Shown here piece after piece: positions 1 through 11,461 of a DNA stretch of 64,000 nucleotides. The notes under the pieces are model-generated. The model did not search any database and was not told the DNA's origin. It saw only the letters and a list, made by a program, of their open reading frames with translations. Position 1 is the stretch's first letter. Each line of letters starts with the position of its first letter. This stretch comes from Ricinus communis (Eukaryota; Streptophyta; Magnoliopsida; Malpighiales; Euphorbiaceae), in NCBI RefSeq assembly GCF_019578655.1, contig NC_063256.1:19787350-19851349 (forward strand), in the 5' to 3' direction. Both the position numbers and the translations under genes were made by a program.

Positions 1-1195
1 TTTTATTTTACAATTTAACTATTTATTTACTATTTTTTTATTAATTGCAATTTATCTATGAATTTTATGTTTTCTTTTTTTTTTCTAAAATTTTTTCTAT
101 AGTCAATTATTTATTATTTCCATTTTTACTCATTTTAGTTTAAATATTTTTCTTTTCACTCGTACCTTTTTTTTTGCAATTTATTTTTCCGTTTCCGTTT
201 AACAATTACAGTGAAAAGTCTAATCAAATGATTGTATATTTTGATATCATTTTTAAATTTTTATATGCAAACAATATTTGAAAATAAAGTGAAATTATTT
301 TAACAAGAAAGTATTGAAGTCATTTAAATTTTATTTCAAATACATAGACTTTTCTTTTTTTCTTTCTTTTTTTACTATACATTTCTATACTTCAATTTTA
401 TTTGTAATTTTTCTGTTATCTTGTTAGAATATAATTATAAATAATTAATTAATTATATATGTTTATACGCATTTTATATTCTCAAAGATTTCATGTATGA
501 TTTTTTTTTATTTTATACTTTCGAATGTGTTTATTTTAGTTTTTAATATTAAGATCGAGAAATTATAAGTTGGATAAATAGATTAGTTGTAGCACTCAAC
601 CCTATATAAATAAGTAGGTGTCACAAAAATTGATTCTGTAGATTAATACCATAAAAAATCTTACTAAATCATATTATCAATAATTAGTGATAACCATATA
701 CCCTGATAATTAATATGATATTATTTGTTGAATCATGACATCCAAAATATTATCACAAGAAATATAGTATTTCGACATTACTGATACTGAGTGATATATA
801 TGCATCGAGTAACCAAAAGATAATAAGGCCTAAAGGTTGTTAAAATAATAATATAGAATCCACATTGAAAAACTAGTAATAAAATCTATTGGCGCAGCCT
901 CCATTGAAATTGAAGTTGATGAAGTGGAAATGAGGATAATGCTTTACATGGATCTACTACTGAGCAGTAAAAATAAATCTAAAAAAAATGTTAAAATTAA
1001 GAGGTGAGTATAAGACTTAGTAAGAGGATAGACAAATAATAAGGAGAAACTTATATGTAATTTAATATTATAATCCATTGATAACTCTAGATTATAAGTA
1101 TATTTCATTAGAAATTACGTGTATTTTAGAATTATATACTTGCAATTCTATGAAGTTTTTATTTAATTTTGATGCTGAGCTGTAACTTATGTGTT
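1..1195. other. AT-rich intergenic DNA, no gene seen
   Basis: No supported reading frame or RNA gene. The first ~140 bases are a diverged direct copy of 13449-13600. The remainder is AT-rich with homopolymer runs and has no recognisable coding motif. Confidence 0.6.
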
Positions 1196-1199
1196 TATA

Positions 1200-2362
1200 G
1201 ATTTTATGCCAATTTTATGAGGAACTACAACAATTGGGAGCTTGTGCCGACTCTAGAACTAGTCAAAAAGCCAGGACCGGTCGAAGGATCGGATTACCAT
1301 CGGAGGGAGCTAAGCTATTGTAGTGAACCGACAAATTGAAATAGTTCACCAAGAGAGGACCGGTTGACAGGACTGGTCCAGAGCAGAGAAGAAGCCAATT
1401 CAACCGGCCCTACGACTAGTCTTGAGAGGGAAAGAAGGCTAGGACCAGTTGGAGAGCCGATTTGGGAGACACATAATTTATACTTTAAAATTATATTTTT
1501 AAATGGTTTTAGAGGGTTTTTGGTCTAACCCTAGCCCCTAGACTATAAATACACTTTATTTACTTCGTTTGAGGGTTTAGACAGTAGAGAGGAGACAGAG
1601 AAACATATTATTTTGGACGAAAAACAAGATTTGGAGGAGATTTAAGAAGCCTTTAAAACTTCAAAATTGAAAGTAGTATTTAATCTTATCTCTTATGGAA
1701 TTATGTTTTCTTTAACCTTTGTTTGTTTTTATTGTTTAATGAATATGAACAACTAACTCTCATTCTATAAAGAATGATATAACCAATTGGATTTTCGATT
1801 ATGGATTTAATGCAGAGTTTGTTTAATTCTTGATTTATTCTTCTTGAGATTACTGTGAATACTTTGATTGACCACCATAGTGTTTTTATATTGAGATTTG
1901 TATGATGAACTGAAAAGAGAAATACATATCTAAATCTAGAAGAATAAACATAATAAATTAGGTAAAGAAATATATCTGGTTATTGTGACAAGAATTGTTG
2001 CTTAATGGGTTTGGTTAGGTAATTGTCCTTGAGAATCAATAATAGCTTGTTTAGATACAAGTTAATAGCTTGAAAGAGAATTGACATATGTTTGGAATAA
2101 TTGCATTCAAGAATAAACTCTAGAGTTAATATCTATAATTAATCCCAATAGATGAAATCCAGATCTCTAATACTCTAAAATCTGATTAATCTATTCATTT
2201 TAATTGCTTTCGTAATCTTTTTATCTTTCATTATAAGTCAACAATTTTATCTACACATTTCTTAGACTTAAATATTGGCTTTATTCTCGTGGGATCGATC
2301 TTGATTGACAATTCTATACTACAGTTACCATGTGCACTTGCAGGTAAAGATTTAGGCGATCA
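1200..2362 (+). repeat. Probable 5' LTR of gypsy element 1 (left edge uncertain)
   Basis: This stretch lies directly before the primer-binding region and ends in CA at 2361-2362. It has a proline/CCGG-rich upstream half (1240-1480, many 'accggtc'-like words) and a TATA box (ctataaata, 1543-1551), followed by a long AT-rich U5-like part. The left edge is an estimate, because no second copy could be aligned to fix it. Confidence 0.5.
1543..1551 (+). promoter_or_regulatory. TATA box in the LTR of gypsy element 1
   Basis: The motif ctataaata lies about 0.8 kb before the primer-binding region, a normal place for the U3 promoter of a plant LTR. This assignment is by motif and position only. Confidence 0.5.
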
Positions 2363-2368
2363 AGCTTT

Positions 2369-2381
2369 TGGCGCTGTTGCC
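2369..2381 (+). other. Primer-binding region of gypsy element 1
   Basis: The word tggcgctgttgcc, six bases after the CA that closes the LTR, matches the conserved start of the internal region in plant Athila/Tat gypsy elements. Element 2 has the equivalent agcgtcgttgccgg at 41936-41949, also just after its LTR. Confidence 0.7.
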
Positions 2382-2464
2382 ACGAATAACAGCTAATATT
2401 TTGTTTGAGATTGTGTGTTATATTCAATTATTTATTTGGATATCATTCTCGGAGGAAGTTTATG

Positions 2465-3760
2465 CACTTAAGGAGGTCCAAGAGTGCAGAGCGAGCAGAG
2501 ATTTTCCCATTTGATCCTCAGATCGAAAAGACTTGCAAAGTTAACAGGAAAAGTAGGAAGGAACATATGGCAAATGATATGAACATGGTCGTGGCAGTTA
2601 AGGAGAATATTCCTAGGCTTAGGGATCTCCAAAGGCCAAAGATCAATGTGAACCCATCTTGCATTCGATTGTCAACAAATGCTAGGAACTATGAGCTGAA
2701 GACCATCCACTTGACAATACTACCACACTTTGAAGGAATGGATACTGAAGACCTATCGTCATTCATGAAGAAGTTCTCTAGTGTGGTGCAAACATTCCCT
2801 CTAAGAAATCTAAATGAAGGAGAACTTAGGAAGAAATGTTTTTCTTATTGTATGAAAATTTTTGCTAGAACATGGTTGTTAAACTTGCTTGAAGGATCAT
2901 TAACTACTTGGGATGAGGTCTATAATGCTTTTATGTTAAAGTATTATTCACCTCAAAAGACGTTAGGTTATAGGCCAAGGATTTGTAATTTCACTCAGAA
3001 AGAAGGAGAATCTTTTTATAATGCTTGGGGAAGATTTAAGGTTTATCCGATTTAATGCCCGTATCATAATTTTTCCCTCTCTTTTAGTGCAATTTTATTA
3101 TGATGGACTTACTGCGAATTGTTAAACTTTAATTGATACAGCTTGTGGTGGATATTATGGAGATAAAATTGTTGAAGAAGTACAACAAATCTATGAGAAT
3201 TTAGCAATGAATTCTTAATAGAAGGCCATTAAAGGTAGGAAAGGGATTTATGAGATTAATGCTCAGAGTGAGATGGCTATGCAAGTAGCAGATCTTACTA
3301 AGCAGGTGAAGTTGTTATTGAATAAGGATTCTCTAATAGAGAAGCTTGGGCATGTTTTGGAATGTATGGCCATATGTCCAATACATGTATGAATATGGAT
3401 ATGCCAGCAATTGTTCAAGAAGAAGTTAACTACATGGGAGCTTACAAGCAACTTGGGAATGATCCTTTTTCAAATACCTACAATCCAGGATGGAGGAATC
3501 ACTCTAACTTTTCTTAGAGAGACTAAGGAGCTTCAAAGCCAATGGAACCACCTAGATTCCAACAGTAGAGACCGCAATTTCAGAATAGTCATCAACAACC
3601 ACCTCAGGAGAAGAAGCCATCTTTAGAAGATATGTTGATGCGGTATATGGCTTCCCAAGATACAACTTAGAAGAAATTGGATGCAAAGATAGAATAAGTG
3701 GATCAAACCAATCAAACAACAATTCACAACCTTGAAGTTCAAATGGGGCAATTGGCTAAG
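2465..3760 (+). pseudogene. Gag of gypsy element 1, broken
   Basis: The longest open part (2405-3055) carries the retrotransposon Gag domain. Recognisable pieces are the NARNYELK motif (about 2679-2702), the helical core around LSSFMKKFSSVVQTFPL, and TWDEVYNAFMLKYYSP near 2908-2950. The equivalent in element 2 is TWDEVYKKFMSKFYRHQK, which confirms the family. After a stop at 3055 the frame continues in pieces. A degenerate zinc knuckle (CFGMYGHMSNTC) lies near 3353-3390, and glutamine-rich tail sequence runs to about 3760. In the intact family Gag forms the particle; here stops and frameshifts rule out a full product. Confidence 0.85.
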
Positions 3761-3825
3761 AAGGGTGCTGAAAGAGGACAAGGAAAACTGCTAAGTGACA
3801 TGAAGTCAATCTTAAGGAAGGAGTA

Positions 3826-5158
3826 ATGGCTGTCACCTTGAGAAATGGAAAGGAATTGCCTGAACCTGTACTGGTGAAGAAGAAGCTAGATAAGGAGGTT
3901 GTTACTGAAGAAAAGTCAAGCGAGGATGCAGAGAAAGAAGTTAGGAAAGAAAGGAATATTGAAAAGGAAGTGGAATCAAAGTATGATCCTTTTTTGGTCA
4001 AGCCTTATGTGCCACCAATTCCATACCCACAGAGGTTGAGAAAGAAGAATAATGAGAAGAAGTTCTAAAGATTTCTTGACATCTTCAAGAAATCCAAATT
4101 AATATTCTATTTACTGAAGCCCTTGCTTAGATGCCATCGTATGCAAAGTTTTTAAAGGAGATTATTTCCAACAAGAGTAGACTTGAGGAATATGATACGG
4201 TTTCACTGACGAAGGAATGTCGTGCCATTCTCCAAAAGAAGTTGCCTCCTAAGCTAAAGGATCTATAGAGTTTTTTTATCCTTGCTCTATTGCTGATATC
4301 GGTATTAAGAATTGCTTGTGTGATTTAGGTGTCAGTATTAATTTAAATCCTTTAGCTCTTGCCAAAAAAAATTGGATTTACTGAAATGAAACCTACCACT
4401 GTTTTGCTTCGATTAGCTGATAGATATGTTAAGTATCTAATAGGGATAGTCGAGGACTTATTAGTGAAAGTGGAAAAGTTTTATTTACCTGTTGATTTCC
4501 TTATTATGGATATGGAAGAGAATATTGATGTGTCTATCATCTTGAGTAGACTATTCTTAGCTACAAGAGGAGTCTTGATAGATGTACCAATGGGCAAGCT
4601 GACATTTAAGGTAGTAATGAAAAGCAAGAGTTTGACATAGTGAAAGTGTTAAAGAAACCCTTTGTGAATGATGCTTGTTTTAGTATAGATGTTATTGATT
4701 CTCTTGTGGATGAAGTTTTCCATAGAGGATCATACAAAAAACCATTAGAAGCATGTTTAGTTTTGAGTTTAAATGAGAAAGATGAAGATGGTGAAGTTGT
4801 AGAGTATGCTTTGAGATTAGAGGGGGAGGGTATTCAAACTAGCAAGTCTAGTTCTAAGTTCAAAGAACTTGGTCGAAGGAAGCCGAAACCAAATCCTTCA
4901 CTGATAACGCCACCTAAACCTGAACTAAAAAAACTTCCATCTTGTTTAAATTATGTAGTTTTAGGTGCTAATGATTCTTATCCTATAATTATTTCTACTC
5001 ACCTATCTGCTGCAAAAGAAGATAAGTTATTGAGACTGTTGAGGAGACACGTGACTGTGATAGCTTGGTCTATTTCAGATATTAAAAGAATAGACTCATC
5101 AATCTGCATGCATAAGATTCTGATGAAAGAAGACTATTTTCCAACTGTTCAAAACTAG
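3826..5158 (+). pseudogene. Gag C-terminus and aspartic protease of gypsy element 1, broken
   Basis: The frame at 3826-4068 is lysine/glutamate-rich and ends in PYVPPIPYPQRL, a conserved link between Gag and protease in Athila elements. The protease core begins near 4305 with CLCDLGVSINLNPLAL, where Athila retropepsins carry DLG in place of the usual D-S/T-G. It continues through 4359-4640 to a family-typical DFLIMDMEE segment. The frame is interrupted near 4070, 4266, 4350 and 4638. The 4640-5158 segment (ends PTVQN) is the linker into reverse transcriptase. In a live element this enzyme would cut the Gag-Pol polyprotein. Confidence 0.8.
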
Positions 5159-5159
5159 A

Positions 5160-6110
5160 GGCATCTAAACCCCAACATGAAGGAAGTTGTGCGCAATGAG
5201 GTTCTAAAACTACTTGATACAGGTATTATCTATTCTATTTTTTATGGTACTTGGGTGAGTCCTGTACAAGTAGTACCTAAGAAAGGAGACACAATAGTAG
5301 TTAAGAATGAAAACAATGAACTTATCCTAACTAGGACAATTATATGGTGAAGAGTTTGCATTGATTATAGAAAGCTGAATGCAATAACACACAAGGATCA
5401 TTTTCTTTTTCCATTCATTGATCAAATGATTGAGCATTTAGCGGGTTATGCATACTATTGTTTTCTTAATGGTTATTCAGATTATAACCAGATTGCTATT
5501 GACCTCGAGGATCAAGTTAAAACCATGTTCACTAGTCCCTATGGTACTTTTGCATACCGTAGGATGTCATTTGGTCTATGTAATCCTTCAGCTACCTTTC
5601 AACAATATATGATGTCAATTTTTCTAACATGGTAGAGGACATTATAGAAATTTTTATGGATGGTTTTTTTTTATGTTTGGTTCTTTTTTTGATACATGCT
5701 TAACTAATTTGGATAAAATTTTACGGAGATATGAAGAAACCAATCTGATGCTTAACTGGGAGAATTGTCATTTTATGTTACAAGAAGGGATTGTTTTAGG
5801 ACACAAGATTCCTAAAAAAGTAATCAAGGTGGACAAAGTAAAAAATTAAAGTGACTCAGAAATTACCCCCTCCTAATTGTGTGAAAGCTATTAGAAGTTT
5901 TTTTGGACTTCTAGGATTCTATAGGAGGTTTATAAATGATTTCTCGAAAATATCAAAACCTTTATATGCTTTACTTGTGAAAGACACACCTTTCATTTTT
6001 TATGAAGCTTGTCTTGAAGCTTTTGAGAAGTTAAAGAAAGCTTTCATTTCTGCACCTATAATAACTGCACCTGATTGGAATTTACCTTTGAAGTTATATG
6101 TGATGCAAGT
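5160..6110 (+). pseudogene. Reverse transcriptase of gypsy element 1, broken
   Basis: Motifs appear in the correct order: RVCIDYRKLNAITHKDHF (about 5350-5403), FLNGYSDYNQIAI (5464-5502), FAYRRMSFGLCNPSATFQ (5551-5600), the region of the catalytic YxDD box (5650-5690), and FFGLLGFYRRFI (5900-5935), the connection to RNase H. The catalytic box is lost: the frame shifts and the second aspartate is absent around 5660. In-frame stops occur near 5348 and 5633. The enzyme would normally copy element RNA into DNA; this copy is inactive. Confidence 0.85.
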
Positions 6111-6539
6111 GATTTTGCATTAGGAATTGTGTTAGGGCAAAGGAAGGATAGGACATTGCATGTGATTTATTATGCGAGCAAAGTTTTGAATGATGCTGAA
6201 GTAAACTATATCACTACTGAAAATAAGTTATTAGATGTTGTTTATACTTTCGAAATTTTTTGTTCTTATCTTGTAGGTTCCAAGACTATAGTGTATACAG
6301 ATCATTCAGTGATTAAATATCTCCTTACTAAGAACGATGCTAAACCACGACTAATTTGCTGGGTCATTTTACTACAGAAATTCAATTTTGAAATCCGTGA
6401 TAAGAAAGGATGTGAAAACTCAGTGGCAGATCACTTATCAAGACTAATGATTGATAACAATGAAGACAATAGGGAAACCAGTAAGGATGAGTTTCCAGTT
6501 GATAAATTGTGGGCAGTAAAAGATATCTCTACATCGTAG
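6075..6539 (+). pseudogene. RNase H domain of gypsy element 1
   Basis: This 154-residue open stretch contains the Ty3-type RNase H signature: the first catalytic aspartate in [15 protein letters not shown], then [25 protein letters not shown] with the glutamate, the [11 protein letters not shown] motif, and the terminal VADHLSRL. It is one of the best-kept segments of the element. It overlaps the previous reverse transcriptase frame in a different phase, so a frameshift separates the two. Confidence 0.85.
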
Positions 6540-6563
6540 TTTGGTGACATTGTTAACTACTCG

Positions 6564-7653
6564 GTGTCTAATATTTCTCCACAAGATCTGGATTATCATC
6601 AAAGGAAGAAATTTCTAGCTGTAGTAAGATTTTATATGTGGGAAGAACCATTGTTGTTTAGGAGATGCACAGATGGGAGTTTTTGCATGGCATGCGATAG
6701 ATGTCAACGAACTGGAAACATAGGAAGGAAGAATGAGATGCCCCAACAAAGCATTCTTGATGTAGAGATGTTCGATTTATGGGGATTAGACTTTATAGGA
6801 CCCTTCCCATCGTCATTTGGGAACCAATACATTCTTAGAGCGGTTGACTATGTTTCCAAATGGATAGAGGTAGTAATATTGCCAGATAACACAAATAAAA
6901 GCATGGTAAAATTTATAAATAATAATATTTTTATTACTTTGGTGTTCCTAGATCCATTATAAGTGAGAATGACATTTTCAAAATACTCAATTCAAATCTC
7001 TCTTAGGCAAGTATGGATGTCACCATAAGACAAGCACAACATACCACCCCCACTAGTGGTCAAGTTGAGATATCAAACAGAGAGATTAAGCAAATTTTAG
7101 AGAAGACTATAAATTCTTTAAGGAGGGATTGAGCAATAAATTTGGATGATGCATTATGGGATATAGAACAGCTTATAAGACACCTTTAGGGATGTTTCCC
7201 TATAGGTTGGTCTTTAGGAAACCATGTCATTTGCCCTAGGAATTAGAGCATCGCCCATATAAGGTAGTGAAGAAATTGAATTATGAGTTCAAAGCTGCAG
7301 GTGAGAAGATATTGCTACAGTTGAATGAACTTGAGGAGATACGATGTGATTCATATAATAATGCATGTATTTACAAGGAGTGTATAAAGGTGTGGCATGA
7401 CAAGAGAAATACGAGGAGAGAGTTTTTTATTGGTAAAAAAGTCTTACTTCTTAACTCTCGTTTCAAATTGTTTCCAGATAAACTGAAATTTAAATGGTTA
7501 GGATCCTTCAAGATTACAAAAGTACACCCATATAGTGCCACAAAAATACAAGGAGATGAAGGGATCCCATTTATGGTGAATGGCCAAAGACTAAAGAACT
7601 ACCTTGAAAGAAAGATTATGGCAGTAGCTCAAAAGATATTCTTTACTAACTAA
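6564..7653 (+). pseudogene. Integrase of gypsy element 1, broken
   Basis: The N-terminal zinc-binding part survives as CDRCQRTGNIGRKNEMP (6694-6744; the two cysteines are present, the two histidines upstream are deleted). The catalytic core begins WGLDFIGPFPSS (6780-6815), carrying the first Asp, with VDYVSKWIE (6843-6869). The frame breaks at 6961. The last catalytic motif region TSGQVEISNREIKQ is near 7051-7092, and the C-terminal domain is 7267-7653 (FKLFPDKLKFKWLGSFKI). A stop at 6961 and deletions remove function. Confidence 0.85.
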
Positions 7654-8000
7654 TACAAAATAGTATATGTCTAGCTAAAGACATTAACTTAAGCGCTTAT
7701 TAGGAGGCAACTCAATTTCTATTTAACGTACTTACTTTATATTAATCTTTGTTTTAAATTTTATAGGAGAGTTCATGTATAATAGATTTTGTACATACAA
7801 TTACGATGGTGATGAGGCAACTCCAAATCTTGAAGAGTAGCTTACACTTGGCGACAGGTTTTTCTTTATCACATATACATCATATCATTGCTAATTGTGT
7901 GATGGAATGCTCGATTCTAAGTGTAATCAAATCATAAATTGAGTGCGTCACATTGTGATTGTCTTGTTTTTCAGTTTATGTGAATTTTGATGAAAAATTA
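7654..8000 (+). other. 3' untranslated part of gypsy element 1
   Basis: This AT-rich, noncoding stretch runs between the integrase end and the next LTR-like block. I see no clear polypurine tract. Confidence 0.4.
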
Positions 8001-8465
8001 TTGTAGAGTGCCTTAACCAGCCCTACAACCAGTCATGCCGAGAGCTAGGGCCCAGAGCCAGTCCAGGAACCAGTTAAAGAAAGAATTAGGGCTTGCCTAC
8101 TATTATGAACCGGGCCTACGACCGATACTTGCTCAAGTTGAACACCAGAACCGGGTCAAGAGCCGCACATCAAGAATAAAATAAATAGCATGTTTTAACT
8201 GTCCCTTACCCCGATTTGCACTAATTTTGCTCCAAAAATAATTCTAAAAGGGCCCAATAATGATTTTAAACTATTAAGGGACTCGAAACAAGTCAGTAGT
8301 CTTTTTTTTTTGTTTTAGGATTAAAAGTTAGAATATTAATGGATATCCTAGTCAAAGACTAATATATTTTCAAAATTTTGCTAGAAGTCGAATTCTTAAG
8401 ATTTTCTCTATAAATACCCTCCTCTCCACATCAATAGATTTTATATTCTTCTTCTTACTATTTCC
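8000..8465 (+). repeat. LTR-like promoter block with TATA box
   Basis: The 8010-8160 part is rich in 'accagtc/accgggtc' words, like 1240-1480 and 11490-11640, and is followed by a TATA box (ctataaata, 8408-8416). Composition suggests an Athila-type LTR, but it does not align convincingly with 1200-2362. It may be the 5' LTR of a different, mostly lost element whose other remains are at 11462-12790. Confidence 0.4.
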
Positions 8466-9007
8466 ATGAATTCTAGGAAAATTATGTTGTATGATATCAC
8501 TTCATCACCATCACCACCTCGCTCTAGGCATAGATCGCCATCATATTTCAAAAGCTTACAAACCTCACACCCATTTAGTTTGCAAAGCGAGATTTTCCCA
8601 GCACCCACAGTTCATCCTTTAAAAGTTGGACACAGCACTAGAGGAAGAGGAAACATAGGCCAAAAATGATAACGGCCATGTTAGCTTATCAACGAGCATA
8701 CCCTAAGGCCAATGAGTATACTTACTCCTTGGATGAAATAGTGGAGAATGAACGAATGGAGAGAGCTTATCAAACGCAATATCTTTACGAAGAAAATGTT
8801 TCAGTTGAGGTGCCAAGCTCGGATGATAGCATAGAGAGTGATTGGGAAGGAAGAAAAGCCATTCCTCCCCTTAAAAGACCTAGAGGATGCCCTAGGAAGC
8901 ATGCTCATGTCACCTCAACACCAAAAAGAGAATGAGGACATCCAAGGAAGGTTGAACAACCTTCCATGGTTAAGAGGGGAAGAAGATGCCCAAGGAAGTA
9001 TTTTTGA
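8466..9007 (+). pseudogene. Decayed ORF with two AT-hook-like motifs
   Basis: Downstream of the TATA box at 8408 lie two overlapping frames. 8466-8669 is serine/proline/arginine-rich. 8666-9007 is acidic and then basic. In the second frame there are two AT-hook-like blocks: KRPRGCPRK (about 8873-8899) and KRGRRCPRK (about 8972-8998), separated by one TGA stop at 8933-8935. In both, the residue where the AT-hook core has its second arginine reads as cysteine (TGC). A polyadenylation-like aataaa lies at 9151. AT-hooks bind the minor groove of AT-rich DNA. I do not recognise the whole protein; it may be an accessory ORF of a retroelement or a captured host gene. Confidence 0.5.
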
Positions 9008-9231
9008 GGCCATTAGATGGTTAGATGTAGAATCATATGTGAATTAGTTAACTTAATTTTTTGTTACATTAGTTAATTAGGTTTTAGTTATTTGATTTGA
9101 TTTGCTTAGGTTTGAATTTTATTTTTGTTATTTGATTTCTTTTAGTTATTAATAAAAGAAGTTGATTTTCATTTTGATTCGTGAACTTTAATTTTATTTT
9201 ATTAGATTTATTAGTAGTATATATGTAAAAG

Positions 9232-9236
9232 AAATA
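9232..9236. repeat. Left target-site duplication of solo LTR
   Basis: The sequence aaata lies directly before the LTR and is identical to 11457-11461. Confidence 0.9.
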
Positions 9237-11456
9237 TGTCACGACCCAATATGTGGGCTCGTGACCGGCACTAGGGAATGGGTAGGCTGAAGGCCACCAA
9301 GTCCCGTAGTTTACTAATCGATATTCTATAAAGTACATATGAGAAATATAATATTAATCATGTCTGATATGCCATACACAAATCTAACTAGTCTTTAATA
9401 ACATTTCACGTCTATTATGGACCAGTATAATCATAACAAATTAAAAATACTACTGCGGAAGGTCTAAAGTATAAAAGAACTAAAAATATAAAAGTATAGA
9501 TTATTTACAATAAGCTTGATGAAAAAAAAAAGTCGGGCTATCAAAATACAGGACGGCGAAGAACTCTAACTGTCACCTGAAAAATAAAATTAAGACTGTC
9601 AGTCTCGAGAGTGAGTTAAAATCACATAACCCTGTAACTATTGCAATATCCTCAATAAAATAATATTCATTAACTCAGTATATCATGCCATTGTATATCA
9701 AAATACGAGTCATACTATAATTTAAAAAGAAAAAAATTATTTAAGACTTATGGGATGAGTGGTTCAGCAAAATCCTAATCTAAAATGCTAGTAGCCTTTC
9801 GGCTCTCTTATTCCAATAGATCTGGCATCCAGAGAGCGAAGCTCAACCAGGGTCCTTACATCTAGTCTGAACACTTGATTTCTAATTAAGTCGGAGCCCA
9901 AAGAGCATTGCTCGACCAGGGACCTTTCTCCGGCAGTTAAGCTTTCATAGCCCAGAGAGTTATACTCGACTAGGGCAAAATCCAAAAATAACCTTTGTTA
10001 CCTGTCTCTGATTATTACCGGTGCGCATGCGGTCCTGATGCAACTCATCAGGTGACATGTTCTACTATCACCTCATCCCAAAGTCAAAATCATAACCTAT
10101 ATAAAAAAAAATCATAAATAGACTATTTATAGAAAACATAATTTATTCAATTGCATACTTTATTCAATTGCATACTGAGAAATAAATTCTAGTAATATCG
10201 GGTAAAGCAAATATGTAAAATATCTATAGAGATAATAATAATAGTATTAAAATAACATTATTTAAAATATCGTAAATAACGAGATAAATTAACTAATAAT
10301 AATTTTAATATTATGCGTGATGATTATCAATTAAATAAAGTTTACTTATAATAACGATAATAATAATCATACATAAATATTAATTATTAAATATTGCATT
10401 AAATCTAGACATACCAATGTACAACGATTATATGACTTTAACTCATAGTTCTGTCGTGCTCCGCAGTCCGCTCCTACACCTCTGGTGGAGCTGGCGGGAT
10501 GAACATATTATCTATTCACAAAAATACTCAATTAATAGACATTCTTAAATTTCCCTAGGCCTGAACTCCTATATTAGACTTTCAGACTCGAGAATTCTGT
10601 CAAAAATTCGACAGAACCTCTCCTAAATTACAGATATTTACCCCTGTATAATGGGTCCAAAACCTGCTAGAAACACTTCAAATATTTTACAATTAATTAA
10701 CGGAATTCGAGCCACTGAAACTGCATGATCTTTCCCGATTCTGCAACATACCACAAATCACAATTAATTAAATCCAATTAATTTTGAATTATCCATAATT
10801 GATAATTAATGGCAACAATATTTTCTAAAATTACAACATAATTTTTGAAGTCCAGATAAAATTATACCGAGCCGAAATCTTAAAATTTTGCGCGTCTGGA
10901 AAACACTGGGGTCCGGAAGCCGGTCCTGCCAATGGTGTCGGAATTCAAATCCAGAAGCACCTACGTGAAGCTCGAGTTGCCGGGAGTCTGAAAACATAAG
11001 AGTTTCGGCCGGAAACTTGCCGGAAGGCACCGAAAAGGGGCTACTATGGTGAAGCTCCTCTGAGGCTGCTGATGGAGGAAAATGGCGGGGGAGACTTGTT
11101 CCGGGGGTTTTCGGGGGTGAGAAACCTGGATCCGACATCAGATGGCTGAAAGGATGCCGGCAAGAGGCCGAAACAGCGACAACAGCCCCTTCTCCTTTGG
11201 TCGACGCCGCTACGGGAGAAAAGGGAAAGGGAGGGCGGCGCGGCAGCAGGAGGAAGGGAGAGGGAGCTAAATGGCGGCCGATCGGGCTTCAAAGGGAGGG
11301 GAAAAAGGGCATTCAGGGAGAGAAGGGAAGGAGAGAGGAAGAAGGGAGGGAAAAGAAGGAAAAGGGAAGGGGGGGGGGGGGGGGGGAGGGAGGAAGGAAA
11401 GGAAAAGGAAAGGAAAAAATTATTATCATTATTTTTTTTTTCTTCTGGATATTACA
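9237..11456. mobile_element. Complete solo LTR, 2.2 kb, with 5-bp target duplication
   Basis: The sequence starts tgtcacgaccc and ends ggatattaca, so it has TG...CA ends. It is bounded by identical 5-mers: aaata at 9232-9236 and again at 11457-11461. No gag or pol sequence lies inside, so it is a single LTR left by recombination between two LTRs of a full element. The start resembles the 'TGTCACGACCC' LTR class common in plant Ty3/gypsy elements. The interior changes from AT-rich (9400-10800) to GC-rich (10860-11300), then to a purine-rich block with an 18-base G run (11369-11386). Confidence 0.9.
11190..11415. repeat. Purine-rich tract with an 18-G run
   Basis: About 225 bases inside the solo LTR are almost entirely A and G on the plus strand, with a G18 run at 11369-11386. 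The plus-strand frames here (G/E/K-rich) are low-complexity artefacts. Confidence 0.7.
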
Positions 11457-11461
11457 AAATA
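11457..11461. repeat. Right target-site duplication of solo LTR
   Basis: The sequence aaata lies directly after the terminal CA of the LTR and is identical to 9232-9236. Confidence 0.9.

Larger units (their letters stand above)
1200..8000 (+). mobile_element. Decayed Athila-type Ty3/gypsy retrotransposon (element 1)
   Basis: The order of domains on the plus strand is leader/LTR-like region, primer-binding region, gag, protease, reverse transcriptase, RNase H, integrase. That order (integrase last) defines Ty3/gypsy. The sequence just before the primer-binding region ends in CA, as an LTR should, at about 2362. Coding capacity is broken into at least ten frame segments by stops and frameshifts, so the copy cannot make its proteins. 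I could not pair its 5' LTR convincingly with a 3' LTR: the candidate block at 8000-8465 shares only composition and a TATA box. Both outer boundaries are therefore approximate. The element is related to element 2 at 40682-48797. Confidence 0.8.

Noticed and set aside
1200..8465. 8000-8465 as the 3' LTR partner of 1200-2362
   Set aside because: Both have TATA boxes and 'accggtc' words, but the sequences around them do not align, so I did not pair them.
10806..11292. Minus-strand frames rich in proline, serine and arginine
   Set aside because: They lie wholly inside the solo LTR and reflect its GC-rich, purine-biased sequence. No domain or start context.
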